Source of the DNA: Cellulomonas marina
Lineage (GTDB): Bacteria > Actinomycetota > Actinomycetes > Actinomycetales > Cellulomonadaceae
Reading direction: 5' to 3'
DNA length: 64,000 nt
Assembly: GCF_900111925.1 (NCBI RefSeq)
Contig: NZ_FOKA01000002.1
Span: forward strand, 124,001 to 188,000
The notes under the pieces are model-generated. The model was not told the DNA's origin, made no database searches, and saw nothing but the letters and a program-made list of their open reading frames with translations. Numbering within the stretch: the first letter of the stretch is position 1; the number at the start of each line of letters is the position of its first letter. Both the position numbers and the translations under genes were made by a program. Positions 42,913 through 51,215 of the stretch are shown piece after piece.

Positions 42913-43479
42913 TCAGGACGAGGTGCGGACGGCGTAGCGCAGCGCGACGACGTCGGTGGTGAAGCGGCGCTCGTCGAGGAGGGCGAGGTCCACGCGGACC
43001 CCGCGGGGCAGGGCCGGCTTGCCGCCGCCGACCACCACCGGACTCACGAGCAGCACGACCTCGTCGACGAGGCCGTGCCGGAAGGCCTCGACCGCGACCG
43101 TCGCCCCGCCGATGCTGAGGTCCTCCACGGACGACTGCTTCAGCCGGCGCACCTCGTCGGGGTCGAAGGCCCGGACCAGCCGGGTGCGGGCGGTGGTGAC
43201 CGTCTCCAACGTCGTGGAGTAGACGACCTTGTCGCCCGCGCGCCAGATGTCGGCGTAGTCCCGGACGACCGCGGGCTCGTCGGCGAGCCAGTCGTCGTCC
43301 TCCCAGACGCGCATCGTCTCGTACATGCGCCGCCCGTACAGCGACGTGCCGATGCCCCGCTCGTGCTCGTTCCAGAACGCGTGCACGTCCTCGTCGGGCT
43401 CGGACCAGTCGAAGGCACCGGTCTCGTCCTCGAGGAACCCGTCCAGCGAGACGTTCGCTGCGTAGACCAGCCTGCCCAT
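42913..43479 (-). CDS. Dihydrofolate reductase family protein (RibD C-terminal-like)
   Basis: A 188-residue reductase of the DHFR/RibD-C superfamily. It begins GRLVYAANVSLDGFLEDETG, the usual opening of single-domain members, and shows the NADPH-binding GGATVAVEAFRHGLVDEV. Substrate unknown. ATG 43479 is chosen because GGAGG lies five bases ahead; a GTG two codons earlier would sit inside that ribosome site. It is followed by the convergent ATPase gene and preceded by a divergent GNAT gene. Confidence 0.88.
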   Translation of the reverse strand: MGRLVYAANVSLDGFLEDETGAFDWSEPDEDVHAFWNEHERGIGTSLYGRRMYETMRVWEDDDWLADEPAVVRDYADIWRAGDKVVYSTTLETVTTARTRLVRAFDPDEVRRLKQSSVEDLSIGGATVAVEAFRHGLVDEVVLLVSPVVVGGGKPALPRGVRVDLALLDERRFTTDVVALRYAVRTSS

Positions 43480-43615
43480 GCGCACCTCCGGGACGTCGGC
43501 CCCTCAGCGTGCCGCCGGCGACGACGTCCGGGCAAGGTCTTCCCTCCGCGCCCCGGGGCCCCTGGTGCGGCGGCACCCCGTCCCGCGGTCGCCGCCGACG
43601 GAGCACACTGCCTCC

Positions 43616-44116
43616 ATGACGTCCCCGTCGTCGTCGGAGCAGGACCTCCTGCGGCCCATGGTCGCGGAGGACGTGGACGACGTGCTCGACGTCCAGGAGC
43701 CGGGCGCCGTCCGGGGGCTCGCGGACGTGTTCCCGCAGGACCTGTACCCCTTCCCGCGGGACCACATCGGGCGGCGCTGGCGGCAGGACCTGCTCGCGCC
43801 CGACGTCGACTGCCTCGTGGTCGTCCTCGAGGAGCGGGTCGTCGGCTTCGCGGCCCTGCGCCACGACGAGCTCCTGCACCTCGGCATCGCCGTCGAGCAC
43901 TGGGGGACGGGCCTCGCGCAGCGCGCGCACGACGCCGTGCTCGCCCGGCTGCGCGACCGTGGCGTGACGCGCGCGTGGCTCACCGTGTACACCGGCAACC
44001 GCCGGGCCCGGCGGTTCTACGAGCGGCTCGGCTGGTCCCCGACGGGTGCGACCACGCACGGGCCCACACCGCCGTTCGCGGAGCTCCTCCGGTACGAGCG
44101 CGCCCTCGACGCGTGA
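43616..44116 (+). CDS. GNAT-family N-acetyltransferase
   Basis: A 166-residue acetyltransferase. Acetyl-CoA motif A reads LGIAVEHWGTGLAQRAHDAVL near residue 90, followed by the motif B region AWLTVYTGNRRARRFYERLGW. Substrate unknown. ATG 43616 is preceded at six bases by CACACT, a weak -10-like element, with no ribosome site. It is convergent with the next gene. Confidence 0.88.
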   Translation: MTSPSSSEQDLLRPMVAEDVDDVLDVQEPGAVRGLADVFPQDLYPFPRDHIGRRWRQDLLAPDVDCLVVVLEERVVGFAALRHDELLHLGIAVEHWGTGLAQRAHDAVLARLRDRGVTRAWLTVYTGNRRARRFYERLGWSPTGATTHGPTPPFAELLRYERALDA

Positions 44117-44144
44117 CCGCCGCGACCGGCGGTGCGGACCGGCG

Positions 44145-44687
44145 TCAGCCCAGCTCGCTCGTCCCGGCGTAGAGGTGCAGGACGGGGACCTCGAGGACGT
44201 CCCGGGCCCGGGAGGCCCAGTCGCGGTGGAACGTGTCCTCGAGCGCGTGCGGGTAGGTCACCACCGCCACCTCGCGCACGCCGCCGTCGGCCACCGCGGC
44301 GCGCAGCGCGGGTAGCGGGTCGTCCTCGACGACCGCGCCGCTGACGGGGACGCCCGCGACCTCGAAGCGGGCGACGGTCTCGTCGAGCTTCTCCTGGGCG
44401 GAACGACGGGCCGCGGCCTCCGACGGGGTGCGGCCGCGCACGGCGTCGAGCGCCTCGCGCAGCTCGCCGAGGCTCAGCGCGTCGACGAGCGAGACGAGGA
44501 CGTTGCGCTCGGTGTCCGCCGGCACCAGCACCCGGTACGCGAGCGGCTCGGTGTGCAGGGCGACGAGGTGCGCGACGTCGGCGGCGGTGAGCGCGTCCTC
44601 GGCGAGGACGACGACCGTCTCGGTCGGAGCGGTGGCGCCCGCGGCGGGCAGGACGTCGGGGCTGGTGGTGGCGGCGGGCTCGGTCAC
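44145..44687 (-). CDS. Hypothetical protein with a Rossmann-like, universal-stress-type pattern
   Basis: A 180-residue soluble protein. It alternates beta and alpha elements (TVVVLAEDALTAADVAHLVA, YRVLVPADTERNVLVSLVDA, VREVAVVTYPHALEDTF) and has a helical middle with ARRSAQEKLDETVARFEVAG. This suggests a Rossmann-like fold of the universal-stress kind, without a clear ATP motif. I do not assign a function. Its GTG overlaps the stop of the upstream pyrimidine-reductase-like gene (GTGA), so the two are an operon. Confidence 0.78.
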   Translation of the reverse strand: MTEPAATTSPDVLPAAGATAPTETVVVLAEDALTAADVAHLVALHTEPLAYRVLVPADTERNVLVSLVDALSLGELREALDAVRGRTPSEAAARRSAQEKLDETVARFEVAGVPVSGAVVEDDPLPALRAAVADGGVREVAVVTYPHALEDTFHRDWASRARDVLEVPVLHLYAGTSELG

Positions 44688-45493
44688 CCCTCGACCCTAC
44701 CGAGGGCGTAGCGGGCCAGCAGCACGCCGTCGGCGTGCAGCAGGTGCACCAGCCGCCCCGGCACGACGGGGTCCAGGAACGGCACACCCGCGAGCATCCG
44801 CGGCGCGTCCCCCCCGACGAGCTGCGGGCTCAGCGTCAGCGACAGCTCGTCGACGAGCCCGAGCGTGACCATCCGCGCCAGCAGGCTCGGACCGCCCTCG
44901 AGGGCGATCCGCGGCAGGCCCGCCGCCGCCAGCGCGGCCACCGCGCCGCGCAGGTCGACGTCGTCGTCGCCGTGCACGAGCAGGCGTTCCGCGCCGACCT
45001 CCGTCCGCAGCGCGTCGAGGCGTGGGCAGCCGGCGTGGGTGACGACGTAGGGCCGCGCGTCCCCGGCCAGCAGGGCGTCGGACAGCTGCCCGGACCGGGT
45101 GACCACCGCCAGCGGGAGCCCCGGCGCGAACCCGTCCGCCCCCCGCGCGGCGACGAGAGCCTCCGGCAGGTCGAGCGCGCCCGGGTACCCCTCGTCGCGT
45201 GCCGTGCCGACCCCGACGAGCACGACGTCGCTCAGCGCCCGGAGCGTCGTGAACACCCGGTGGTCCGCGGCGTCGTTGATGGAGCCGGTGCGCCCGTCCG
45301 GGCCGGCGGCCGCCCCGTCGAGGGTGCCGATCATGACCGCCCGCACCCACGGGCCCTCCGGATGCGCCCCGGTGCCGGGGCCGGGCGGCCGGGTCCACAG
45401 CGCGCGCAGCGCCGCCTCGGTGGGGTCGGGCCCCAGGCGCGTGCCGGCCAGGTCGGCGGGGAGCAGCACGTCGAGGGCGGGGGGCTCGCTCAC
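44684..45493 (-). CDS. RibD C-terminal-domain (pyrimidine reductase) family protein
   Basis: A 269-residue reductase of the RibD-C/DHFR superfamily, with PWVRAVMIGTLDGAAAGPDG near the N-terminus, DVVLVGVGTARDEGYPG and the substrate-domain end ALEGGPSLLARMVTLGLVDE. RibD-type enzymes reduce the ribosyl side chain in riboflavin synthesis, but stand-alone copies vary; by memory the mycobacterial homologue here is Rv2671. TACGCT stands seven bases before GTG 45493, back-to-back with zapE, as Rv2670c/Rv2671 are. Confidence 0.87.
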   Translation of the reverse strand: MSEPPALDVLLPADLAGTRLGPDPTEAALRALWTRPPGPGTGAHPEGPWVRAVMIGTLDGAAAGPDGRTGSINDAADHRVFTTLRALSDVVLVGVGTARDEGYPGALDLPEALVAARGADGFAPGLPLAVVTRSGQLSDALLAGDARPYVVTHAGCPRLDALRTEVGAERLLVHGDDDVDLRGAVAALAAAGLPRIALEGGPSLLARMVTLGLVDELSLTLSPQLVGGDAPRMLAGVPFLDPVVPGRLVHLLHADGVLLARYALGRVEG

Positions 45494-45500
45494 GTGCGTG

Positions 45501-45506
45501 AGCGTA
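45501..45506 (-). promoter_or_regulatory. -10 box of probable leaderless reductase promoter
   Basis: TACGCT on the minus strand, seven bases before GTG 45493. Confidence 0.6.
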
Positions 45507-45522
45507 GGCCGGGTGCCGCCGT

Positions 45523-45528
45523 TAGGCT
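45523..45528 (+). promoter_or_regulatory. -10 box of probable leaderless zapE promoter
   Basis: TAGGCT, seven bases, then GTG 45536; divergent from the reductase promoter, only 16 bases between boxes. Confidence 0.6.
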
Positions 45529-45535
45529 CCCCGCC

Positions 45536-46573
45536 GTGACCGCCCGCCTCGTCGACCGCCGTCCCGCCGTGCCGCCGGACCGGCTGCTGGCGGAGATGGT
45601 CCCGCCGCGGCACTTCGTCGGGGAGTCCTTCGACACCTACCGGCCCGACCCGGCGTACGCATCCCAGGCGGCGGCCCTCGACCGGCTGCGGACGCTGGCC
45701 GACCAGGTCCGCGCCGGCGGCTCCGGCGGCGGGCGGTCCTGGTTCCGGCGGTCCCAGCCGGAACCCGTCGCGGTGTACCTCGACGGCGGCTTCGGCGTCG
45801 GCAAGACGCACCTGCTCACGTCGCTCGCGCACGCGGTCGGGGTCGACGTCACCGCCTACGGCACCTTCGTCGAGTACACGAACCTCGTCGGTGCCCTGGG
45901 GTTCGCGGCGACCGTGGAGACCCTGGCCCGGCGGCGGCTCGTCTGCATCGACGAGTTCGAGCTCGACGACCCCGGCGACACGGTGCTCATGTCGCGGCTC
46001 CTGCGGGAGCTCGCCGACCGCGGCGTCGCGCTGGCGGCGACGTCCAACACGCTGCCGGAGTCGCTGGGGGAGGGGCGCTTCGCGGCGGAGGACTTCCTGC
46101 GGGAGATCCAGGCGCTGGCCGCCCGCTTCGAGGTCCTGCGCATCGACGGGCAGGACTACCGGCAGCGGCGCACCGTGACGCAGGCACCGGAGGTGGCCCC
46201 CGAGGTCGTCGCGCGGGTCACCGCCGCCCGCGCGGACGCGACGTGCGACGACTTCGCCGATTTGCTCGCGCACCTCGCGCAGGTGCACCCGTCCCGGTAC
46301 GGCGCCCTGCTGGACGGCGTCGGGCTCGTCGGGCTGACCGGGGTCGCGCCGGTGGAGCGGCAGGACGTGGCGCTGCGCCTCGTCGTGCTCGTCGATCGGC
46401 TCTACGACCGCGACGTCCCCGTGGTCCTGGCCGGCCGGGGGACGTCCGAGCTGTTCAGCGCGGAGATGCTGCGCGGCGGCTACCGCAAGAAGTACTACCG
46501 GGCGCTGTCCCGCCTCGGCGCCCTCGCCGGCGACGGCGCGGCGCTCGTCGCCGGCCCGGGCCCGACGCCCTGA
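45536..46573 (+). CDS. zapE: Cell division protein ZapE / AFG1-type ATPase
   Basis: A 345-residue AAA-like ATPase of the AFG1/ZapE family. Walker A is LDGGFGVGKTHLLTSLAHA; Walker B is RRLVCIDEFELDDPGDTVLM. The C-terminal half has LARFEVLRIDGQDYR-like and DRLYDRDVPVVLAGRG blocks typical of the family. In E. coli ZapE modulates FtsZ; the actinobacterial role is less clear. From memory equivalent to Rv2670c. Confidence 0.93.
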   Translation: MTARLVDRRPAVPPDRLLAEMVPPRHFVGESFDTYRPDPAYASQAAALDRLRTLADQVRAGGSGGGRSWFRRSQPEPVAVYLDGGFGVGKTHLLTSLAHAVGVDVTAYGTFVEYTNLVGALGFAATVETLARRRLVCIDEFELDDPGDTVLMSRLLRELADRGVALAATSNTLPESLGEGRFAAEDFLREIQALAARFEVLRIDGQDYRQRRTVTQAPEVAPEVVARVTAARADATCDDFADLLAHLAQVHPSRYGALLDGVGLVGLTGVAPVERQDVALRLVVLVDRLYDRDVPVVLAGRGTSELFSAEMLRGGYRKKYYRALSRLGALAGDGAALVAGPGPTP

Positions 46574-46577
46574 CGCC

Positions 46578-46751
46578 TCAGGGGTTGAGGTAGCTCACGT
46601 GCCCGTCCTTCACGGACCCGGGCCCGGGCTCCGGCTCCACCTCGACGGGCGTGTCCTGGTGCAGGTTCGGCTCCCGCTCCGGCGGGTCGGCGAGGCCGTC
46701 CGTCGCGGACGCGTGCTGCGGCGGGCGGGAGTCGCTGGTGTCCTCGCTCAC
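46578..46751 (-). CDS. Small acidic hypothetical protein
   Basis: A 57-residue hydrophilic, acidic and proline-rich protein without Cys, signal or membrane segment, likely disordered (SRPPQHASATDGLADPPERE, ending KDGHVSYLNP). Unrecognised. GTG 46751 is preceded by GAGGAGG at six bases, a strong ribosome site, which is the main support. It is convergent with zapE with only four bases between stops. Confidence 0.62.
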   Translation of the reverse strand: MSEDTSDSRPPQHASATDGLADPPEREPNLHQDTPVEVEPEPGPGSVKDGHVSYLNP

Positions 46752-46887
46752 GGGGACCTCCTCGGGTCTCGGGTCGGACCGGACCACGCCGTGCGGCCCG
46801 CCCCCACGCTAGGACGCCCCCGCCGAGGCCGCACCGTGGCAGGTGCAGGCCTGACGAGGGCGTCCTCAGGAGTCCGCGCTTCCGCGC

Positions 46888-48708
46888 TCAGGCGAGCACG
46901 GCCACGGACGACGGGCCCAGGCGCACGGTGCCGTCCTCGGCCACGGACGCCTGGCCGAACGACGCCTGCACCGACAGCGAGCCGGTGCCGGCGAGCGGCA
47001 CGTCGACCGCCGCGTCCCCCAGGTTCACGGCCACCCGGGCGATGCCGCGGTGCAGCACCAGCCAGCCCCGGAAGGGCCCGCCGGCCGCGTCCTGGGCGCC
47101 CTCGTCGTCGCCGCCCCAGCGCAGGTCGGTCGCCGACCTGTCGCCGGAGCCGAGGTCGTCGACCTCGCGGCGCAGCTGCGTGAGCCGGCGGTACCAGGCG
47201 AGCAGCGCCGCGTGCGCGGGCTCCGTCGTCTCGTCCCAGGTCAGCTTGCTCGCCTCGAGCGTCGACGGGTCCTGCGGGTCCGGCACCTCGACGTCACCGC
47301 CGTAGATCTCCGCCCAGCCGTGCTCGCCGAACTCCGAGCGCCGGCCCTTGCGGATGGCCTCCGCCAGCTCAGGTTCCGGGTGGTCCGTGAAGAACTGGAA
47401 CCGGCCGCGGGTGCCCCACTCCTCGCCCTGGAAGAGCATCGGCGTGAAGGGGGAGAGCAGGACGAGGGCCGCCTCGGCGGCCAGCTGCCCGTCCGTGAGC
47501 CGCTCGGCGGGGCGGTCGCCGATCGCGCGGTTGCCGACCTGGTCGTGGTCGGAGGCGAACACGACGAACCGGTGGCCGTCCACCTCGGCCGGGACCGGCG
47601 CACCCCAGACCTCGCCGCGGAACGTCGACATCTCGCCGTCGTGCACGAAGACGCCGGTCATGGCCTTGCGCAGCGTCGCCGGCGCCCCGAAGTCGACGTA
47701 GTACCCGTGCCGCTCGCCCGTGAACAGGGCGTGCAGCGCGTGGTGCACGTCGTCGGCCCACTGCGCCGTCATGCCCCAGCCGCCCTCCGCGGTCGGGGTG
47801 ACGCTCACCGGGTCGTTGAGGTCGACCTCGGCGATGAGCGACAGCGGCCGCCGCAGCTCCGCCCCCAGCGCGGCGGTCTCGTCGGACAGCTCCGCCAGCA
47901 CGTGCCGGTCCGAGGTGTCGACGAGCGCGTGCACCGCGTCGAGGCGCAGCGCGTCGACGTGGAAGTCCCGGAACCAGCGGCCCGCGCTGTCCAGGATCCA
48001 GCGGCGCACCTCCTCGGAGCCCTCGGTGTCGAGGTTGATCGCCGCGCCCCACGGGGTGTGGTGCGCGTCGGTGAAGTACGGCCCGAACTCGCCCAGGTAG
48101 TTGCCCGACGGGCCCAGGTGGTTGTGCACCACGTCCAGGCAGACGGCCAGACCGGCGCCGTGCGCGGCGTCGACGAAGGCCTGCAGCCCGGCCGGGCCGC
48201 CGTACGCCTCGTGCACCGCGTACAGGGAGACCCCGTCGTAGCCCCACCCGTGCGCGCCGTTGAAGGCCGCGACGGGCATGAGCTCGACGACGTCGACGCC
48301 CAGGTCGACGAGGTGCTCCAGCCGCTCGGCCGCCGCGGCGAAGGTGCCCTGCGGCGTGAACGTGCCCACGTGCAGCTCGTAGACGACGCGTCCGCGCACG
48401 TCCCGGCCGAGCCACGCCCCGTCGTCCCACACGTGGCGCGAGGGGTCGAAGACGCGGCTGGGGCCGTGCACGCCCTCCGGCTGCCACGCCGAGCGCGGGT
48501 CCGGGCGGGGGTCGCCGCCGTCGAGCGAGAACGCGTAGTCCGTGCCGTGCGGCAGCGGGCCGTCGGCCTCCCACCAGCCGCCGTCGCGGGCGTGCATGGG
48601 CCCCGCGGGGTGACCGGGGCCGGCCGGCAGCACGAGGTCCACCCGCTGCGCCGCCGGCGCCCAGACGCGGGGCACGAACCCCGCCGTGTGCGGCGTCACC
48701 GTGGTCAC
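46888..48708 (-). CDS. treZ: Malto-oligosyltrehalose trehalohydrolase
   Basis: GH13 enzyme that releases trehalose from maltooligosyl-trehalose. The 606-residue product has an N-terminal beta domain (FVPRVWAPAAQRVDLVLP), the catalytic barrel with VCLDVVHNHLGPSGNYL, FHVDALRLDAVHAL (nucleophile Asp), LIAEVDLNDP (acid Glu) and VFASDHDQVGNRAIG, then a C-terminal beta domain. The start GTG overlaps the treY stop by four bases. It is the last gene of glgX-treY-treZ. Confidence 0.96.
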   Translation of the reverse strand: MTTVTPHTAGFVPRVWAPAAQRVDLVLPAGPGHPAGPMHARDGGWWEADGPLPHGTDYAFSLDGGDPRPDPRSAWQPEGVHGPSRVFDPSRHVWDDGAWLGRDVRGRVVYELHVGTFTPQGTFAAAAERLEHLVDLGVDVVELMPVAAFNGAHGWGYDGVSLYAVHEAYGGPAGLQAFVDAAHGAGLAVCLDVVHNHLGPSGNYLGEFGPYFTDAHHTPWGAAINLDTEGSEEVRRWILDSAGRWFRDFHVDALRLDAVHALVDTSDRHVLAELSDETAALGAELRRPLSLIAEVDLNDPVSVTPTAEGGWGMTAQWADDVHHALHALFTGERHGYYVDFGAPATLRKAMTGVFVHDGEMSTFRGEVWGAPVPAEVDGHRFVVFASDHDQVGNRAIGDRPAERLTDGQLAAEAALVLLSPFTPMLFQGEEWGTRGRFQFFTDHPEPELAEAIRKGRRSEFGEHGWAEIYGGDVEVPDPQDPSTLEASKLTWDETTEPAHAALLAWYRRLTQLRREVDDLGSGDRSATDLRWGGDDEGAQDAAGGPFRGWLVLHRGIARVAVNLGDAAVDVPLAGTGSLSVQASFGQASVAEDGTVRLGPSSVAVLA

Positions 48709-51215
48709 GAGGCCTCCCGGACGAGCAGGGCCACCGGCAGCCGGTCCAGCAGCGGGGCGACGGGGACGACACCGCCGGTGACGGGCCGACCGGTGAGCAC
48801 GTCCACCCAGTCCCCCTCCGGCAGCGCCACGGTGTGCTCGCCCCAGCCGCCGAGGCGGTCGACGGCGTGGGCGAGCCGCGTGGCCACGACGGCGACGCGC
48901 GGCTGCCCGTCGACCGTCCGGGCGTAGGTCAGCGTGTTGCCCGACGAGTGGGCCAGCGGCACGAAGCCCGCCCCGGGGCCGGTGAAGGCCTCGGACAGGT
49001 CGCGTCGCAGGCGCAGCGCCCGGCACGTGACGAGCAGCTTCTCGTCGGCGAGGTCCTTCGGACCGGCGCCCTCGTCGAGCCGCTCGAGGCGTGCGGCCAG
49101 CGCGTCGACGTCCACGGCGCGACGGTTGTCCGGGTCGACGAGCGCGATCGTCGGGACCTCCGTGCCCTGGTAGACGTCGGCGACGCCCGGCAGCGTGAGC
49201 TGCACGAGCTTGACCCCGAGCGTCGCGGCGCGCACGGCCGTGGCCGTCCGGGCGACCCACGCGTCCATCAGCTCGACGACGGCCGGGTCGACGACCGCGC
49301 GCTCGGCGAGCGAGAGCACCGCACCCTCGTAGGCCTCGTCCGGCGCGGTCCACGTCGTGCGGCTCTTGGCCTCGCGGATCGCCTTCGTCAGGTAGTCCGT
49401 CAGCCGGTCGGTGGCCAGCGGCCCCTCGGGCGTCCACGTGCCCGCCAGCGTCTGCCACAGCAGGTACTCCGTGCGGCCGTCGACGAGCGCCGACCGGTAG
49501 GAGGCCGTGGCGGTGCGCAGGTGCTCGACGAGCACCCACCACTCGGCGGGCAGCTCGGACAGGACGCCCATGCGCGAGCGCGTGTCCTCGCTGCGCTTCG
49601 TGTCGTGCGTCGACAGGGTCGTCATCGCCAGCGGGTGCAGCGCCTGCGCGGTCGACGCCCAGGACAGCAGCTCCGTCGGCGTGAACGCGAACCGCTCGGG
49701 CTCGCCCCCCACCTCGCAGAGCGCGACGAGGTGCGTCCAGCGGTAGAACGCCGTGTCCTCCACGCCCTTGGCCGTGACGGCGCCGCAGGTCTGCTGGAAC
49801 CGCACGATGAGCTCGTCGCGGCGGGCGTCGCGCGTGCGGCCCGCGGACCCGACCTCGCGGCCCAGCAGCAGGTCGACGACGACGTCCATCGTCGCCTCGC
49901 GGTCGGCGGACAGCCGGCGCCGCGCGATGGCCGCCGCGGTCTCCATGACCTCGACCGACTCGCGGTGCGGCGTCTCGCCCGGGACCACGTAGGCGCGGTA
50001 CCGGTCGAAGGCCACGAGCAGCTCGACGAGGCAGTCCTCCAGCGCGCGCCACGTGTGGTCGCGCAACCGGAGGTCGTCGGCGCAGATCGCGGCGGCCAGG
50101 GAGGTGAGGCGGTGCACCTCGGCGAACAGCGAGCCGTCGATGATCTCCCGCTTGGCCTCCTCCACCAGCGCGGGCAGCGCGTCGGAGGTGTCGCCGGTGA
50201 TCCGGTGCAGCTGCGAGCCCAGGGGGGCTGCGCCGCCCGGGTCCACGAAGGTCTGCTGGATGCGCCACAGCGCGTCGTAGCCCGTGGTGCCGACGGTCTC
50301 CCAGTCGGCGGGCAGCTCCTCCTCGCCCGCCAGGATCTTCTCCACCGACACCCAGGCGCCGCCGCTGGCCTCCCGCAGCCGCGCGAGGTACCCCGTGGGG
50401 TCCGCGAGGCCGTCCGGGTGGTCGATGCGCAGGCCGTCGAGCGTCCCGTCCTCGAGGAGGTCCAGGACGAGGCGGTGGGTGGCGTCGAAGACGTCGGGGT
50501 CCTCGACCCGGATGGCGACGAGCGTGCCGACGTCGAAGAACCGCCGGTAGTTGAGCTCCTCGTCCGCCACCTTCCAGTACGCGAGCCGGTAGTGCTGGGA
50601 CTCGAGCAGCTGCGCGAGGGGCAGCGCCTCCGTCCCGGCCCGGACCGGGAAGACGTGGTCGTGGTAGCGCAGCACGGGCTGCTCGCCCTCGCCGGGGACG
50701 TCCTCCGTGCCGAGCACGAGCTCACCGCGGGCCAGCACGGCGCCGATCCGGTCGCCCAGCACGGGCATGAGGACCGCCCCGTCACCGGCGGACCAGTCCA
50801 CGTCGAACCAGTGCGAGAACGGCGACTCCGAGCCGTGCCGCAGCACGGACCAGAGCTGGCGGTTGTGCCACGCGGGGGTGGGCACGGCCATGTGGTTCGG
50901 GACGATGTCGAGGATCATCGACAGCCCGGCGCCGTGGGCGGCCTCGGACAGCCGGCGCAGCCCGTCGGCGCCGCCGAGCACGGGCGAGACCTCGTCGTGG
51001 TCGACGACGTCGTACCCGTGCGTCGAGCCCGGGGCCGCGGTGAGGATCGGCGAGAGGTACAGGTGCGTCACGCCGAGCGTGGCGTAGTACCCGACGCGGG
51101 CCGCGACGTCGTCGAACGTCAGGTCCGCGCCGAGCTGCAGGCGGTACGTGGAGACCGGCACCGGGCGGCCCGGCGCCACGAGGCGCCGGGCCGGGGTGGA
51201 GCGCTCGTCGCTCAC
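48705..51215 (-). CDS. treY: Malto-oligosyltrehalose synthase
   Basis: GH13 enzyme that isomerises the reducing-end glucose of maltodextrins to an alpha-1,1 link. The 836-residue product opens PVSTYRLQLGADLTFDDV, a TreY signature, and has MILDIVPNHMA, LRIDHPDGLADP (nucleophile) and VEKILAGEEELP (acid region); QTCGAVTAKGVEDTAFYRW in the second half is also diagnostic. GTG overlaps the glgX stop (GTGA). With treZ it makes trehalose from glycogen-derived dextrins. Confidence 0.97.
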   Translation of the reverse strand: MSDERSTPARRLVAPGRPVPVSTYRLQLGADLTFDDVAARVGYYATLGVTHLYLSPILTAAPGSTHGYDVVDHDEVSPVLGGADGLRRLSEAAHGAGLSMILDIVPNHMAVPTPAWHNRQLWSVLRHGSESPFSHWFDVDWSAGDGAVLMPVLGDRIGAVLARGELVLGTEDVPGEGEQPVLRYHDHVFPVRAGTEALPLAQLLESQHYRLAYWKVADEELNYRRFFDVGTLVAIRVEDPDVFDATHRLVLDLLEDGTLDGLRIDHPDGLADPTGYLARLREASGGAWVSVEKILAGEEELPADWETVGTTGYDALWRIQQTFVDPGGAAPLGSQLHRITGDTSDALPALVEEAKREIIDGSLFAEVHRLTSLAAAICADDLRLRDHTWRALEDCLVELLVAFDRYRAYVVPGETPHRESVEVMETAAAIARRRLSADREATMDVVVDLLLGREVGSAGRTRDARRDELIVRFQQTCGAVTAKGVEDTAFYRWTHLVALCEVGGEPERFAFTPTELLSWASTAQALHPLAMTTLSTHDTKRSEDTRSRMGVLSELPAEWWVLVEHLRTATASYRSALVDGRTEYLLWQTLAGTWTPEGPLATDRLTDYLTKAIREAKSRTTWTAPDEAYEGAVLSLAERAVVDPAVVELMDAWVARTATAVRAATLGVKLVQLTLPGVADVYQGTEVPTIALVDPDNRRAVDVDALAARLERLDEGAGPKDLADEKLLVTCRALRLRRDLSEAFTGPGAGFVPLAHSSGNTLTYARTVDGQPRVAVVATRLAHAVDRLGGWGEHTVALPEGDWVDVLTGRPVTGGVVPVAPLLDRLPVALLVREAS